Shown here: one piece after another, positions 17,690 to 24,851 of the stretch
Layout: each line of letters starts with the position of its first letter
Position numbering within the stretch: the first letter of the stretch is position 1
Position numbers and translations under genes: made by a program
Source: Erysipelotrichaceae bacterium
GTDB lineage: Bacteria; Bacillota_I; Bacilli_A; Erysipelotrichales; Erysipelotrichaceae
Assembly (NCBI GenBank): GCA_017404785.1
Contig: JAFRBQ010000009.1
Coordinates: 1-64,000, forward strand
DNA length: 64,000 bases
Direction: 5' to 3'
Notes under the pieces: generated by a model
Seen by the model: only the letters and a program-made list of their open reading frames with translations
Told to the model about the DNA's origin: nothing
Databases searched by the model: none

Positions 17690-18064
17690 ATGTTCTTTGT
17701 ATTAGGCATTAACGAAAAACGTGAAGATCTGGCTGATGAACAGCTGGTGACCTGTGAAAGATGCGGAAGCTACGGACGCTATCTTGTTTTCATGACATAT
17801 AGTGTCCTGTCGCTGTTTTTCATCCCGGTCTTTCGCTGGAACAGACATTACTATGTGGAGATGAGCTGCTGCAGGGCTCTTTATGAACTGGATCCCGAGA
17901 TTGGCAGACAGATCGCTTCCGGGCAGAATGTCGAGATAAGAAATGAAGACCTGACCCTGCTCAGTTCAGGATACGGTAACACATATAAGAAATGCAGCTA
18001 TTGCGGATATGAGACGAATGAAGATTTTGCTTTCTGTCCCAAATGCGGCAACAGATTTGAATAG
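17690..18064 (+). CDS. Zinc-ribbon protein (C-terminal and N-terminal cysteine pairs)
   Basis: A 124-residue protein with one cysteine pair near the N-terminus (CERCGSYGRY), a hydrophobic stretch that could be membrane-associated (about 34-48, VLSLFFIPVF), and a C-terminal zinc ribbon (CSYCGYETNEDFAFCPKCG). This matches small zinc-ribbon family proteins of Bacillota with no known function. It lies three bases after the TIR gene and three before the TrpF-like gene. Confidence 0.65.
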   Translation: MFFVLGINEKREDLADEQLVTCERCGSYGRYLVFMTYSVLSLFFIPVFRWNRHYYVEMSCCRALYELDPEIGRQIASGQNVEIRNEDLTLLSSGYGNTYKKCSYCGYETNEDFAFCPKCGNRFE

Positions 18065-18066
18065 AC

Positions 18067-18753
18067 ATGATCACTCAAATATATTCCATCCAGAGTGTTG
18101 AAGAAGCACTGGCCTGTGCCAAGGCCGGAGCAGACTATATCGGTCTTTCGATCGATACGGGTTTTGCCTTGCCTTCTCAGGTTTCGATCGAGACGGCCAA
18201 GCAGATCTTTGATGCACTGGAAGGCAAAGCGAAAAGAGTACTGATCTGTGTCACCAACAGTGACGAACCGCTCTATGAGCCGGTCACTTATCTGAAACCG
18301 GATGTGATCCATCTGTGCGGTTATGACTACTATGCGACTCCTGATTTTGTGAAGAAGATCAAGGGACTCTGTCCGGGCATCGAAGTCCTGCAGGCGATCG
18401 GGGTGGAAGATGAATCTTCCATCGAACAGGCGATCTACTATTCGAAATTCTGCGATACGCTGATCCTTGATTCCGTCGATCATAATATCAACGGGATCGG
18501 AGCAGCCGGTTTCACCAATGACTGGGATATCGACCGCCAGATCGTGGAACAATCTTCCTGCAAAGTCATCCTGGCCGGTGGTCTTTCACCGGACAATGTC
18601 AGAGAAGCGATCTTGAAAGTGAGACCCTGGGGCGTCGATTCTTTCACGAAGACCAGCGATGTCTTTCCGGACGGCACCAGCAGGAAGAACATCGAAAAAG
18701 TCGAAGCTTTCGTAAGAAATGCGAAAGCAGCTTTTGAGGAACTGAATGGCTGA
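18067..18753 (+). CDS. Phosphoribosylanthranilate-isomerase-like (TrpF family) protein
   Basis: A 228-residue TIM-barrel protein with TrpF-family features: KAGADYIGLSI, DVIHLCGYDYY in the place of the LQLHG motif, LILDS and the phosphate-binding end LAGGLSPDNVREAI followed by WGVDSFTKTS. No other tryptophan gene is nearby. It overlaps a PfkB kinase by eight bases, which suggests a sugar-phosphate role other than tryptophan synthesis. The general-acid cysteine and aspartate of true TrpF are not clearly at the expected places, so the exact reaction is uncertain. Confidence 0.65.
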   Translation: MITQIYSIQSVEEALACAKAGADYIGLSIDTGFALPSQVSIETAKQIFDALEGKAKRVLICVTNSDEPLYEPVTYLKPDVIHLCGYDYYATPDFVKKIKGLCPGIEVLQAIGVEDESSIEQAIYYSKFCDTLILDSVDHNINGIGAAGFTNDWDIDRQIVEQSSCKVILAGGLSPDNVREAILKVRPWGVDSFTKTSDVFPDGTSRKNIEKVEAFVRNAKAAFEELNG

Positions 18754-19666
18754 AGTCCTTTGTCTGGGCGACAGCTGCGCCGATATCATCATCCCGTATG
18801 GAGAAAGTCTGACGGATCAGGATGTATCCGTCGTTTTCAACTGCGGCGGAGCAGCTGCCAATACGGCTTTCGCCTTAGGCAGACTGGGTGTATCAGTAGC
18901 TTTTGCCGGCAAGGCCGGTGTCGATCTCTATGGTCTGTCCATGCGTAAGGAACTTGTTGAAAATAATGTCGATGTCTCTTCTTTCATCCTTTCGGATAAA
19001 CTGGTCTCGACGCAGATCCTGATCGTCATCGATGAGAAAGGGGACCGTCATCCTTTCCTGATGCCGAAAAAAGATCCTTCCTATCTTGAGATCTATCCTG
19101 AAGAACTTGAACAGATCGATCTGAGAGAAATGAAATATATCATCACCAACGGAATGATGCTGTTTGAAGATCCGGCTGCTTCAACGATCGTATCTTTTCT
19201 AGAGAAAGCACGTGAACGGGGCATAAAGATAATGCTGGATCTCAATTTCCGTCCGGAGACAGCAGGCAAGGATCGTTCACATCTGAATAAAGTTATAGCG
19301 ATGACCGATATCCTTCTGGGATCAGCTGATGAAGATTTTGCGATCCTGACAGGAAAGAAGGATCTGAAAGAGGCAGTGAAAGATCTGCAGGAAGCTGACA
19401 GAACGATCGTCGCACATGATAAAAACGGATCAACGGTTTTTGAAAAAGACAGAACATATCATACCGATTCCTATAAGGTCGAAGTGGCTGACACCATCGG
19501 TGCCGGTGATGTATTCAATGCGGGCTTCATCTATGGACTGATACAGGGGAAAGGACCGGATGAATGTAACAGACTGGGCTGTGCAGCAGCTGCTTATTCT
19601 TTGATGAGACCAGGAGCCAGGAACACTCCTGATCCTGAAGAACTATACAGATTCATGAAGGTATAA
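18746..19666 (+). CDS. PfkB-family (ribokinase-like) carbohydrate kinase
   Basis: A 306-residue kinase with CGGAAANTAFALGRLG (substrate-binding glycine region) and the signature DTIGAGDVFNAGFIYGL holding the catalytic aspartate. It phosphorylates a sugar or nucleoside hydroxyl using ATP. The eight-base overlap with the TrpF-like gene implies translational coupling and a shared pathway; the substrate is not evident. Confidence 0.8.
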   Translation: MAEVLCLGDSCADIIIPYGESLTDQDVSVVFNCGGAAANTAFALGRLGVSVAFAGKAGVDLYGLSMRKELVENNVDVSSFILSDKLVSTQILIVIDEKGDRHPFLMPKKDPSYLEIYPEELEQIDLREMKYIITNGMMLFEDPAASTIVSFLEKARERGIKIMLDLNFRPETAGKDRSHLNKVIAMTDILLGSADEDFAILTGKKDLKEAVKDLQEADRTIVAHDKNGSTVFEKDRTYHTDSYKVEVADTIGAGDVFNAGFIYGLIQGKGPDECNRLGCAAAAYSLMRPGARNTPDPEELYRFMKV

Positions 19667-19697
19667 AAAAGATCATATCGCTAGGATATGATCTTTT
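19667..19697. terminator. Terminator between convergent genes
   Basis: AAAAGATCATATC-GCTAG-GATATGATCTTTT, a 13-bp perfect stem with A/T tails on both sides, so it can act on both strands. Confidence 0.85.
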
Positions 19698-19715
19698 CAG
19701 GTTTTAAGATTTTGC

Positions 19716-20285
19716 CTATGCTAACATCTTGTTGACCAGAGCCTGGACTTCATCATAATTGTAGCCAGCAGCAGTCAGCTTGTCATATCTCTCCTGACCG
19801 TTGCCCCACTTGCCCTGGATTACTTCCTTAGCGATAGCCTCAAGATCCTTGTTGCCGCCGCCATGGAGCAGTTCGTTGACTTTGCCCTGTACTTCAGAAT
19901 AATCGTAGCCAGCAGCTGTCAGTTTGTCTTTTCTTTCCTGACCGTTGCCCCACTTGCCCTGGATAACTTCTTTAGCCAGCTTTTCAATGTTTTCAGCTCT
20001 TACTTTCTGCTTTTCAGCTTCGAGTTTAGCTTTTGCTTCAGCAGCAGCCTGCTCTGCAGCCTTCTTGGCATCTTCAGCAGCCTTGATCAGACTGTTGGCT
20101 TTTGATTTGACCTGCAGATAGTTGTTGTAGCCGGCAGCTTCCAGTTTTTCCTTGATTTCAGTGTCGTTGGCACCCCAGAGACCGTCTACTACTTCCTTAG
20201 CGAGAGTATCGACATCTTTTGCGACTTTCTCGATCTTGGCAGCAGCCTGTTCTTCTTTCTTTTTGAATCCATCGAATAAACCCAT
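19716..20285 (-). CDS. CW_7 (Cpl-7-like) repeat protein without signal peptide
   Basis: A 189-residue protein with an N-terminal basic/Glu segment (MGLFDGFKKKEE), a first divergent CW_7-like repeat (EVVDGLWGANDTEIKEKLEAAGY), an Ala/Lys/Glu coiled coil (about 65-105), and two near-identical repeats with EVIQGKWGNGQERxDKLTAAGY. CW_7 repeats bind peptidoglycan muropeptides in phage and bacterial lysins. Here no lytic domain and no signal peptide are visible, which is odd. ATG 20285 follows AGGAGGAAT; the upstream extension has no ribosome site. The two last repeats are also near-identical in DNA. Confidence 0.75.
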   Translation of the reverse strand: MGLFDGFKKKEEQAAAKIEKVAKDVDTLAKEVVDGLWGANDTEIKEKLEAAGYNNYLQVKSKANSLIKAAEDAKKAAEQAAAEAKAKLEAEKQKVRAENIEKLAKEVIQGKWGNGQERKDKLTAAGYDYSEVQGKVNELLHGGGNKDLEAIAKEVIQGKWGNGQERYDKLTAAGYNYDEVQALVNKMLA

Positions 20286-20482
20286 TAAATCATTCCTCCT
20301 TCTTTTTTCGATCAGCTGGCGGTAAACGTCAGATCTGATCATGATTATAGTTTTAATGAACTTCTATAAATAATTATATTACACATTAGGGCTCCTTTTC
20401 ATATTTTCTATACAGTTTTTTAAATAGGAAGCTATAATTAGATTAAGGTAACATTTTAAAGATAAATACGAGGTGATCCAAT

Positions 20483-21433
20483 ATGAGTGAAACGAAAAAA
20501 AGGCTTGTGACCAGAAGTGATTTTGACGGTCTGGTATGTGCGATGATCCTGAAGGAGCTCGATCTGATCGATGACATCAAGTTCGTGCATCCGAAGGATG
20601 TACAGGACGGCAAAGTCGATATCACATCCAACGATATCACGACCAACCTTCCTTTCGACAAGCGCGTAGGTCTGGCTTTCGACCATCATGAATCCGAGCT
20701 TTCAAGGCTGGTCGGTGTTGACTACAAAGAACGTTATATCATCGATCCTGATGCCAAGAGCGCAGCCAGAGTCGTCTATGACTACTATGGCGGCAAAGAA
20801 GCTCTGCCACGCATCTCCGATGAACTGATGGAAGCTGTCGATAAGGGTGATTCCGCTGATTTCACGCTGGAAGAAGTGCTCGATCCGAAAGGCTGGGTAC
20901 TGATGAACTTCCTCATGGATGCCAGGACAGGTCTGGGACGTTTCCACACTTTCCGCATCTCCAACTATGATCTGATGATGGAACTGATCGATCACTGCAT
21001 CACGATGGACGTGAACGATATCCTCGAACTGCCGGATGTCAAAGAGAGAGTAGAACTTTATTTTGAACAGCAGGAGCTCTTCAAGGAACAGCTTAAGCGC
21101 ATCGCCAGAGTCTATGATCGAGTCGTTGTGATCGACCTGAGAAATGAAGAGACCATCTATGCCGGTAACCGTTTCATGGTCTATGCCATGTATCCTGAGA
21201 CGCAGATCTCTGTTCATGTAGCCTGGGGCTTCAAGAAGCAGAATACTGCTGTCATGATCGGCAAATCGATCATCAATAAAGATTCCAATGCGAATATCGG
21301 TGATCTGTGCCTGAAGTATGGTGGTGGCGGACACCGAAATGCGGGGACCTGCCAGATCGACAATGACAAGGTCGATGAAGCATTACCTGATATCATCGCA
21401 GAACTGAACAAAGACTGTACACCGATGGAATAA
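20483..21433 (+). CDS. DHH-family phosphoesterase
   Basis: A 316-residue protein with RSDFDGLVCA (metal motif I), AFDHHESE (the DHH motif) and the C-terminal DHHA1 substrate motif GGGGHRNAGTC. This is the layout of NrnA/pAp-phosphatase-type proteins that cut short oligonucleotides, pAp or cyclic dinucleotides. The spacing is wider than in NrnA and the middle ~120 residues are helical. It has CGAGGTG upstream and its own terminator. Confidence 0.85.
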   Translation: MSETKKRLVTRSDFDGLVCAMILKELDLIDDIKFVHPKDVQDGKVDITSNDITTNLPFDKRVGLAFDHHESELSRLVGVDYKERYIIDPDAKSAARVVYDYYGGKEALPRISDELMEAVDKGDSADFTLEEVLDPKGWVLMNFLMDARTGLGRFHTFRISNYDLMMELIDHCITMDVNDILELPDVKERVELYFEQQELFKEQLKRIARVYDRVVVIDLRNEETIYAGNRFMVYAMYPETQISVHVAWGFKKQNTAVMIGKSIINKDSNANIGDLCLKYGGGGHRNAGTCQIDNDKVDEALPDIIAELNKDCTPME

Positions 21434-21436
21434 TTC

Positions 21437-21466
21437 AAAGCTCCGAAAAAATCGGAGCTTTTTCTT
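21437..21466 (+). terminator. Rho-independent terminator
   Basis: AAAGCTCCGA-AAAAA-TCGGAGCTTT followed by TTC and a T-rich stretch. Confidence 0.9.
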
Positions 21467-21511
21467 TTTTCTCTTTATCTTTTCAAATATTCGAGTATAA
21501 TAGTCTTACAG

Positions 21512-21587
21512 GGGGTTTTAGCGCAGTTGGAAGCGCGCATCGCTGGCAGCGATGAGGTCACGGGTTCGAATCCCGTAAGCTCCACCA
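21512..21587 (+). tRNA. tRNA-Ala (anticodon GGC)
   Basis: Complete 76-nt cloverleaf with CCA encoded. Anticodon stem CATCG/CGATG with loop CTGGCAG gives anticodon GGC (codon GCC). The acceptor stem carries the G3-U70 pair that identifies alanine tRNAs. A TATAAT lies at 21496-21501, ten bases before the gene. Confidence 0.95.
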
Positions 21588-21592
21588 TGAAT

Positions 21593-21668
21593 GGACACTT
21601 AGCTCAGTTGGGAGAGCACCTCCTTGACGTGGAGGGGGTCAGGGGTTCGAGTCCCTTAGTGTCCACCA
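21593..21668 (+). tRNA. tRNA-Val (anticodon GAC), integration target
   Basis: Complete 76-nt cloverleaf: acceptor GGACACT/AGTGTCC, anticodon stem CCTCC/GGAGG with loop TTGACGT (anticodon GAC), CCA encoded. It follows tRNA-Ala by five bases in one transcript. Its last 13 bases plus one more T recur twice downstream, marking it as the attachment site of the mobile region. Confidence 0.95.
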
Positions 21669-21669
21669 T
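21656..21669 (+). repeat. att direct repeat 1 (attL, tRNA-Val 3' end)
   Basis: TTAGTGTCCACCAT, identical at 46476-46489 and 48808-48821. It lies in the tRNA-Val acceptor/T-arm end, the usual target of tyrosine integrases, and keeps the tRNA intact. Confidence 0.85.
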
Positions 21670-21680
21670 ATCTGCTTCGA

Positions 21681-21710
21681 AAATGCCTGTAAAATGGGCA
21701 TTTTTCTTTT
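21681..21710 (+). terminator. Terminator inside the left end of module 1
   Basis: AAATGCC-TGTAAAATG-GGCATTT followed by TTCTTTT; it would end the tRNA transcript after integration. Confidence 0.8.
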
Positions 21711-21734
21711 ATCCGTGGAAAAATCCGTGGAAAA
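21711..21734 (+). repeat. Left subterminal integrase arm repeats
   Basis: Two copies of ATCCGTGGAAAA in tandem (21711 and 21723). The same pair occurs near the other end at 46317-46339. Short directly repeated words next to a core site are typical arm-type binding sites for tyrosine integrases. Confidence 0.65.
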
Positions 21735-21746
21735 TATATGGGATTA

Positions 21747-22967
21747 CTATTTTTTGTATTTGCGATTTAATGTTGTGCTAATCAGATCTTCGTTGCTTGC
21801 AGTCGCATAGGCATTCAATGACATGTCTTCGTTCTTATGTCCCATCAGTCTCTTTGTGACAGCTGGATTGGTGCCCTGGGCATACAGATCAGCTGAGAAT
21901 GATTTCCTCATAAGAAGTGAATAAACCTTGATGCCGCAGGATCTGCTGACACGAGCCAGATAGTCACTAAAGTTTGTTGAACTGAAGGGATTACCGTCGT
22001 AATCCGCAAACAGCAGATCGTTTCTTGAGTATTTCAGAATCTCTTTGACAAGATTCAGGTTTTTGCCGGTAATCGGAATATTCCTGACAGACTGTGGAGT
22101 TTTCGTTGATACTTCAGTCACATATTCCGTCTTGCTAGATCCGATCGATCTTCTGATACAAAGATATGCAATTTCAACTTTTACAATATCCCCGGTTTCA
22201 GTTTCAGATTCCATTTCAGTAAAGACAATATTCTCTCTTCTGATTGCTCTGGCTTCCTGAGATCTGATCCCCGTGATCCGCATCAGCTTCAGCATATAAA
22301 GCATAATATCCCGATTGTAAATGCGATTTACTTCAGTCGGAAGATAATGCCCATATTCTGACATCGCTTTGCAGAAGGCCTGAAAATCATCCTCAGTGAT
22401 GTTCTGTTCAGACATCGACCTTTCAGTTACATTGTCAGACTTCGGGCTCTCTACCAAATCGACCAGATTCATTTGAACCACTCTTTTCCTTTGAGCGATT
22501 ATGAACAGTTTCTTCCAGATCGTTTTGACTTTTGTTACATGATGAGCTACGCAGGTTTCCGAGCATTTTTTCAGAGATGACAAGATATCTTCTTCGGTAA
22601 TATCCTTGATATCTTTATCTCCAAATTGCTCCTTGATGTACTTGCCATAAAGCTTATTATAGTTTTCATATGTGTTAAGCTTTCGGTCAAAATTGGAAGG
22701 GATCAGATCAAACAGTTCCTGAACTGTATAATCATCAAAACTGACAATCCCTTTTTCGGCCTGCCGGATCAGTTCTATCTGGTTGTCTCTGACTTTGATC
22801 GCATCTTTAAAAGCGGCATTGGCATTAACATAATCCTTGATTCTGAATCTCTGGTAGAACTTGCTTCCGTTGGGAAGCGGCATGTTTACCACAAAAGCGA
22901 CAAGCGTCTTCTTTTTATCGGCTACAGATTCTGAATACTTTTCTTCAATATACTTTTCTTTTCTCAT
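21747..22967 (-). CDS. int: Tyrosine-recombinase integrase
   Basis: A 406-residue site-specific recombinase expected to join the element to the tRNA-Val end. An N-terminal arm-binding region (about 1-90) and a SAM-like core-binding domain (about 90-190) precede the catalytic domain. There, the first Arg (RITGIRSQEARAI), the second Arg (LLMRKSFSADLY), the late His (LMGHKNED) and the Tyr nucleophile (LNAYAT) are seen. The His normally three residues before the second Arg appears to be Leu. The ATG at 22967 has GAGGAAC upstream, embedded in a hairpin. The gene end lies next to attL and the arm repeats. Confidence 0.9.
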   Translation of the reverse strand: MRKEKYIEEKYSESVADKKKTLVAFVVNMPLPNGSKFYQRFRIKDYVNANAAFKDAIKVRDNQIELIRQAEKGIVSFDDYTVQELFDLIPSNFDRKLNTYENYNKLYGKYIKEQFGDKDIKDITEEDILSSLKKCSETCVAHHVTKVKTIWKKLFIIAQRKRVVQMNLVDLVESPKSDNVTERSMSEQNITEDDFQAFCKAMSEYGHYLPTEVNRIYNRDIMLYMLKLMRITGIRSQEARAIRRENIVFTEMESETETGDIVKVEIAYLCIRRSIGSSKTEYVTEVSTKTPQSVRNIPITGKNLNLVKEILKYSRNDLLFADYDGNPFSSTNFSDYLARVSRSCGIKVYSLLMRKSFSADLYAQGTNPAVTKRLMGHKNEDMSLNAYATASNEDLISTTLNRKYKK

Positions 22968-22970
22968 TAA

Positions 22971-23084
22971 TTAGTTCCTCACTTTCTTCTAACTAATGAG
23001 CAGTAATTGCTTCTCCTTTCTTCCAAGCAATACTACTCAAATGTGTAATATTACCCGGATGCATATTCGCTACTTATAATATGC
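22971..23084 (-). promoter_or_regulatory. Integrase leader with three tandem hairpins
   Basis: Read on the minus strand toward the integrase start: GCATATT/AATATGC (23084-23061), then AGTATTGCTT with loop GGAAGAAAGGAG closed by AAGCAATTACT (23034-23002), then TTAGTT with loop AGAAGAAAGTGAGG closed by AACTAA (22996-22971). The last two loops are both purine-rich and ribosome-site-like, and the last contains the actual integrase site. Control of integrase translation by these hairpins is inferred. Confidence 0.5.
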
Positions 23085-23111
23085 AGCCAGATCGAAATAA
23101 TGGCAATCGAT

Positions 23112-23354
23112 CTATTGCTTATCTACTCCGTATTTCTCTCTGGCTGCTTCAGGTGTCATATCCCTGAAGTTGGCATAATCTTTACCTTTGCTGCGCCTGA
23201 TGAAATCATAGATCTCCTCCTTCTCGAATAACCAGTACTTTCCAAAACGGGTACCAACAAGCAGACCGTATTTTCTCAGATAACCTACCTGATGCGTGGA
23301 ACAGCGTAAGATTGCTGCTACTTCTTTTGTGGTCAGTATTTGATTGAGTTCCAT
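23112..23354 (-). CDS. Excisionase-like helix-turn-helix protein
   Basis: An 80-residue DNA-binding protein with the MerR/Xis-type start LTTKEVAAILRCSTHQVGYLRKYGLL and the wing residues RFGKYWLFEKEEI. Such proteins help integrases excise elements or act as small regulators. It lies between the integrase and the relaxase and overlaps the relaxase stop by one base. A role as the element's Xis is the natural reading. Confidence 0.75.
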   Translation of the reverse strand: MELNQILTTKEVAAILRCSTHQVGYLRKYGLLVGTRFGKYWLFEKEEIYDFIRRSKGKDYANFRDMTPEAAREKYGVDKQ

Positions 23355-24664
23355 TATTTGATACCTCCGTTTCGGTCTAACCCCTGACTAAAATCTTCTG
23401 TTAATTCTTTAGACATATCTCCAAAACTTCTCTGCCACTGCTCAGCCAGATCTCTATCGGCAAAGCCTCCTTGGACAGTCTGATAGGATCCGTCATCCTG
23501 TCTAGATACGACTCTGAACATTCCCTCGTTCTCATCATCAGGAATGACACGAAGACTTTTTGGATCCAACTGCTCAGCTTTATCCGTAAGCTCACTGATA
23601 CCGGCAGATACTTCCTTGGATGGGAACTGCCTGATTGATGAATCATCCTTGACATCATATCCGAAATATTCCATCAGTCTGCTTCCGGCCTTGTGAGCCA
23701 TATCGGTGAATCTGTCTTTCCATTCCTGAGCAGTTTCTTTAAGATCCTCAATTGTCTGTCTGAACTTTTCTGCCTCTTCCTGCAGCCTCTCTATGATCCT
23801 ATCTTTCAAAGAGAGTTCTTCCTTCAGGGAAGTGTTCTCCTCAACGACAGTCTCATATGTTTTGATGTCAGGAGCTTCAGTGATCTCGATGAATTTGTCT
23901 TCATAGAGCTGTTTTGCTTCAGCGGCTTCCTGAGTCTTTACGGTCAGTTCTTCACTCCTTTGATTGAGATCACCAATCTGCTGCTTTGTCTCTACCAGCT
24001 GCTGTTGCATCTGCTGAACACTCTCTGCGATCTTCATTTCCTTATACTCCGATTCCTGGAGATGCTTCCTTCCTGAATCGATCTGATAGGGATCCATCTT
24101 CTCGATTGGCTGATCAAGATGCTTGCTGTTGTATTCGTCGATCCATTTGAAGGTGAAGTCCTGTGATTCTTTCTGCAGATCTCTGAGAAACTGCTTGTCC
24201 AGAATGTTCTTGGCTTGCAGCTTCTCGTCCTTCATCGGCAGCCAGGCATAAGTCGCGTGCGGTGTCGTTTCATCAAGATGCACAGCCACCGATAAGAGCG
24301 AATCCTTATCGACACCTTTATCTTCCAGAAATTCTCTGAACCAATCGGCTTTATCCTGAAAGTAGCTCTGGCAGATATCGACATCCCAGGATGACGGTAC
24401 GGACTCCACCGTTGAGCAGAGTACGACCGCATCTTTTCTTATCGCCTTGCCAGTCACCTGTTCAGTTGATTCCTTTGCTTCGCGGATCTGCCTGTACCAG
24501 TTCATTCCATCCTCAGACATAGCCTTATAAACGTTATTGAGAGTCCGATGTTCATCTACATAATTCCTGTATTTTGAGGAATCCTCATATTGCCTGAACT
24601 GTTCCTTCATAATCCCGCCGACATCCTTTGTCTGATACTTCTCATTGTGAATGTTATATTGCAT
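23354..24664 (-). CDS. mob: MobV/Pre-type relaxase
   Basis: A 436-residue mobilization protein that nicks oriT and pilots the DNA strand. The first ~190 residues show the Mob_Pre domain with the metal motif HLDETTPH (family HxDExxPH) in SVAVHLDETTPHATYAWLP. A long coiled coil follows (about 210-330), then a small C-terminal domain with repeats of acidic residues. The N-terminus YNIHNEKYQTKDVGGIMKEQ fits MobV, where an N-terminal His or Tyr is the nucleophile. The start at 24664 has AGAGGT upstream, and a pMV158-like oriT lies about 65 bp before it. Confidence 0.88.
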   Translation of the reverse strand: MQYNIHNEKYQTKDVGGIMKEQFRQYEDSSKYRNYVDEHRTLNNVYKAMSEDGMNWYRQIREAKESTEQVTGKAIRKDAVVLCSTVESVPSSWDVDICQSYFQDKADWFREFLEDKGVDKDSLLSVAVHLDETTPHATYAWLPMKDEKLQAKNILDKQFLRDLQKESQDFTFKWIDEYNSKHLDQPIEKMDPYQIDSGRKHLQESEYKEMKIAESVQQMQQQLVETKQQIGDLNQRSEELTVKTQEAAEAKQLYEDKFIEITEAPDIKTYETVVEENTSLKEELSLKDRIIERLQEEAEKFRQTIEDLKETAQEWKDRFTDMAHKAGSRLMEYFGYDVKDDSSIRQFPSKEVSAGISELTDKAEQLDPKSLRVIPDDENEGMFRVVSRQDDGSYQTVQGGFADRDLAEQWQRSFGDMSKELTEDFSQGLDRNGGIK

Positions 24665-24728
24665 AACTAACCTCTGGTTCGAAGCGGGATGTTGAGCGAC
24701 ACTTCACTGAGCGTAAACGAAATATGAG

Positions 24729-24767
24729 AAGTATAGCCCACTATACTTTGTTCCAAAGCAGTGGGCT
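24729..24767 (-). other. Probable oriT of MobV/pMV158 type
   Basis: On the minus strand the motif reads AAAGTATAGTGGGCTATACTT, closely like the pMV158 nick region (AAGTATAGTGTG/TTATACTT). AAGTATAG/CTATACTT forms one hairpin, while AGCCCACT (24735-24742) with AGTGGGCT (24760-24767) forms a mutually exclusive one, as in known MobV origins. By analogy the nick falls after the GGG on the minus strand. Its place just before the relaxase gene is also typical. Confidence 0.75.
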
Positions 24768-24822
24768 CTGCCGAGGGCTGCCTTCCGCAGAACTTCCCAG
24801 TGCAGAGAAGCGTGCAGACCTG

Positions 24823-24849
24823 AGCCAGGCAATCAGTGAACGCCTGGCT
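24823..24849. repeat. Hairpin between the relaxase oriT region and the next gene
   Basis: AGCCAGGC-N11-GCCTGGCT, a perfect 8-bp inverted repeat directly after the stop of the minus-strand gene at 24852. It has no U-tract, so it is either a weak terminator or part of the transfer origin. Confidence 0.45.
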
Positions 24850-24851
24850 TA

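Noticed and set aside
21527-21781. Open reading frame across the two tRNAs
   Set aside because: It overlaps two complete tRNA genes and a terminator; it is a chance frame.
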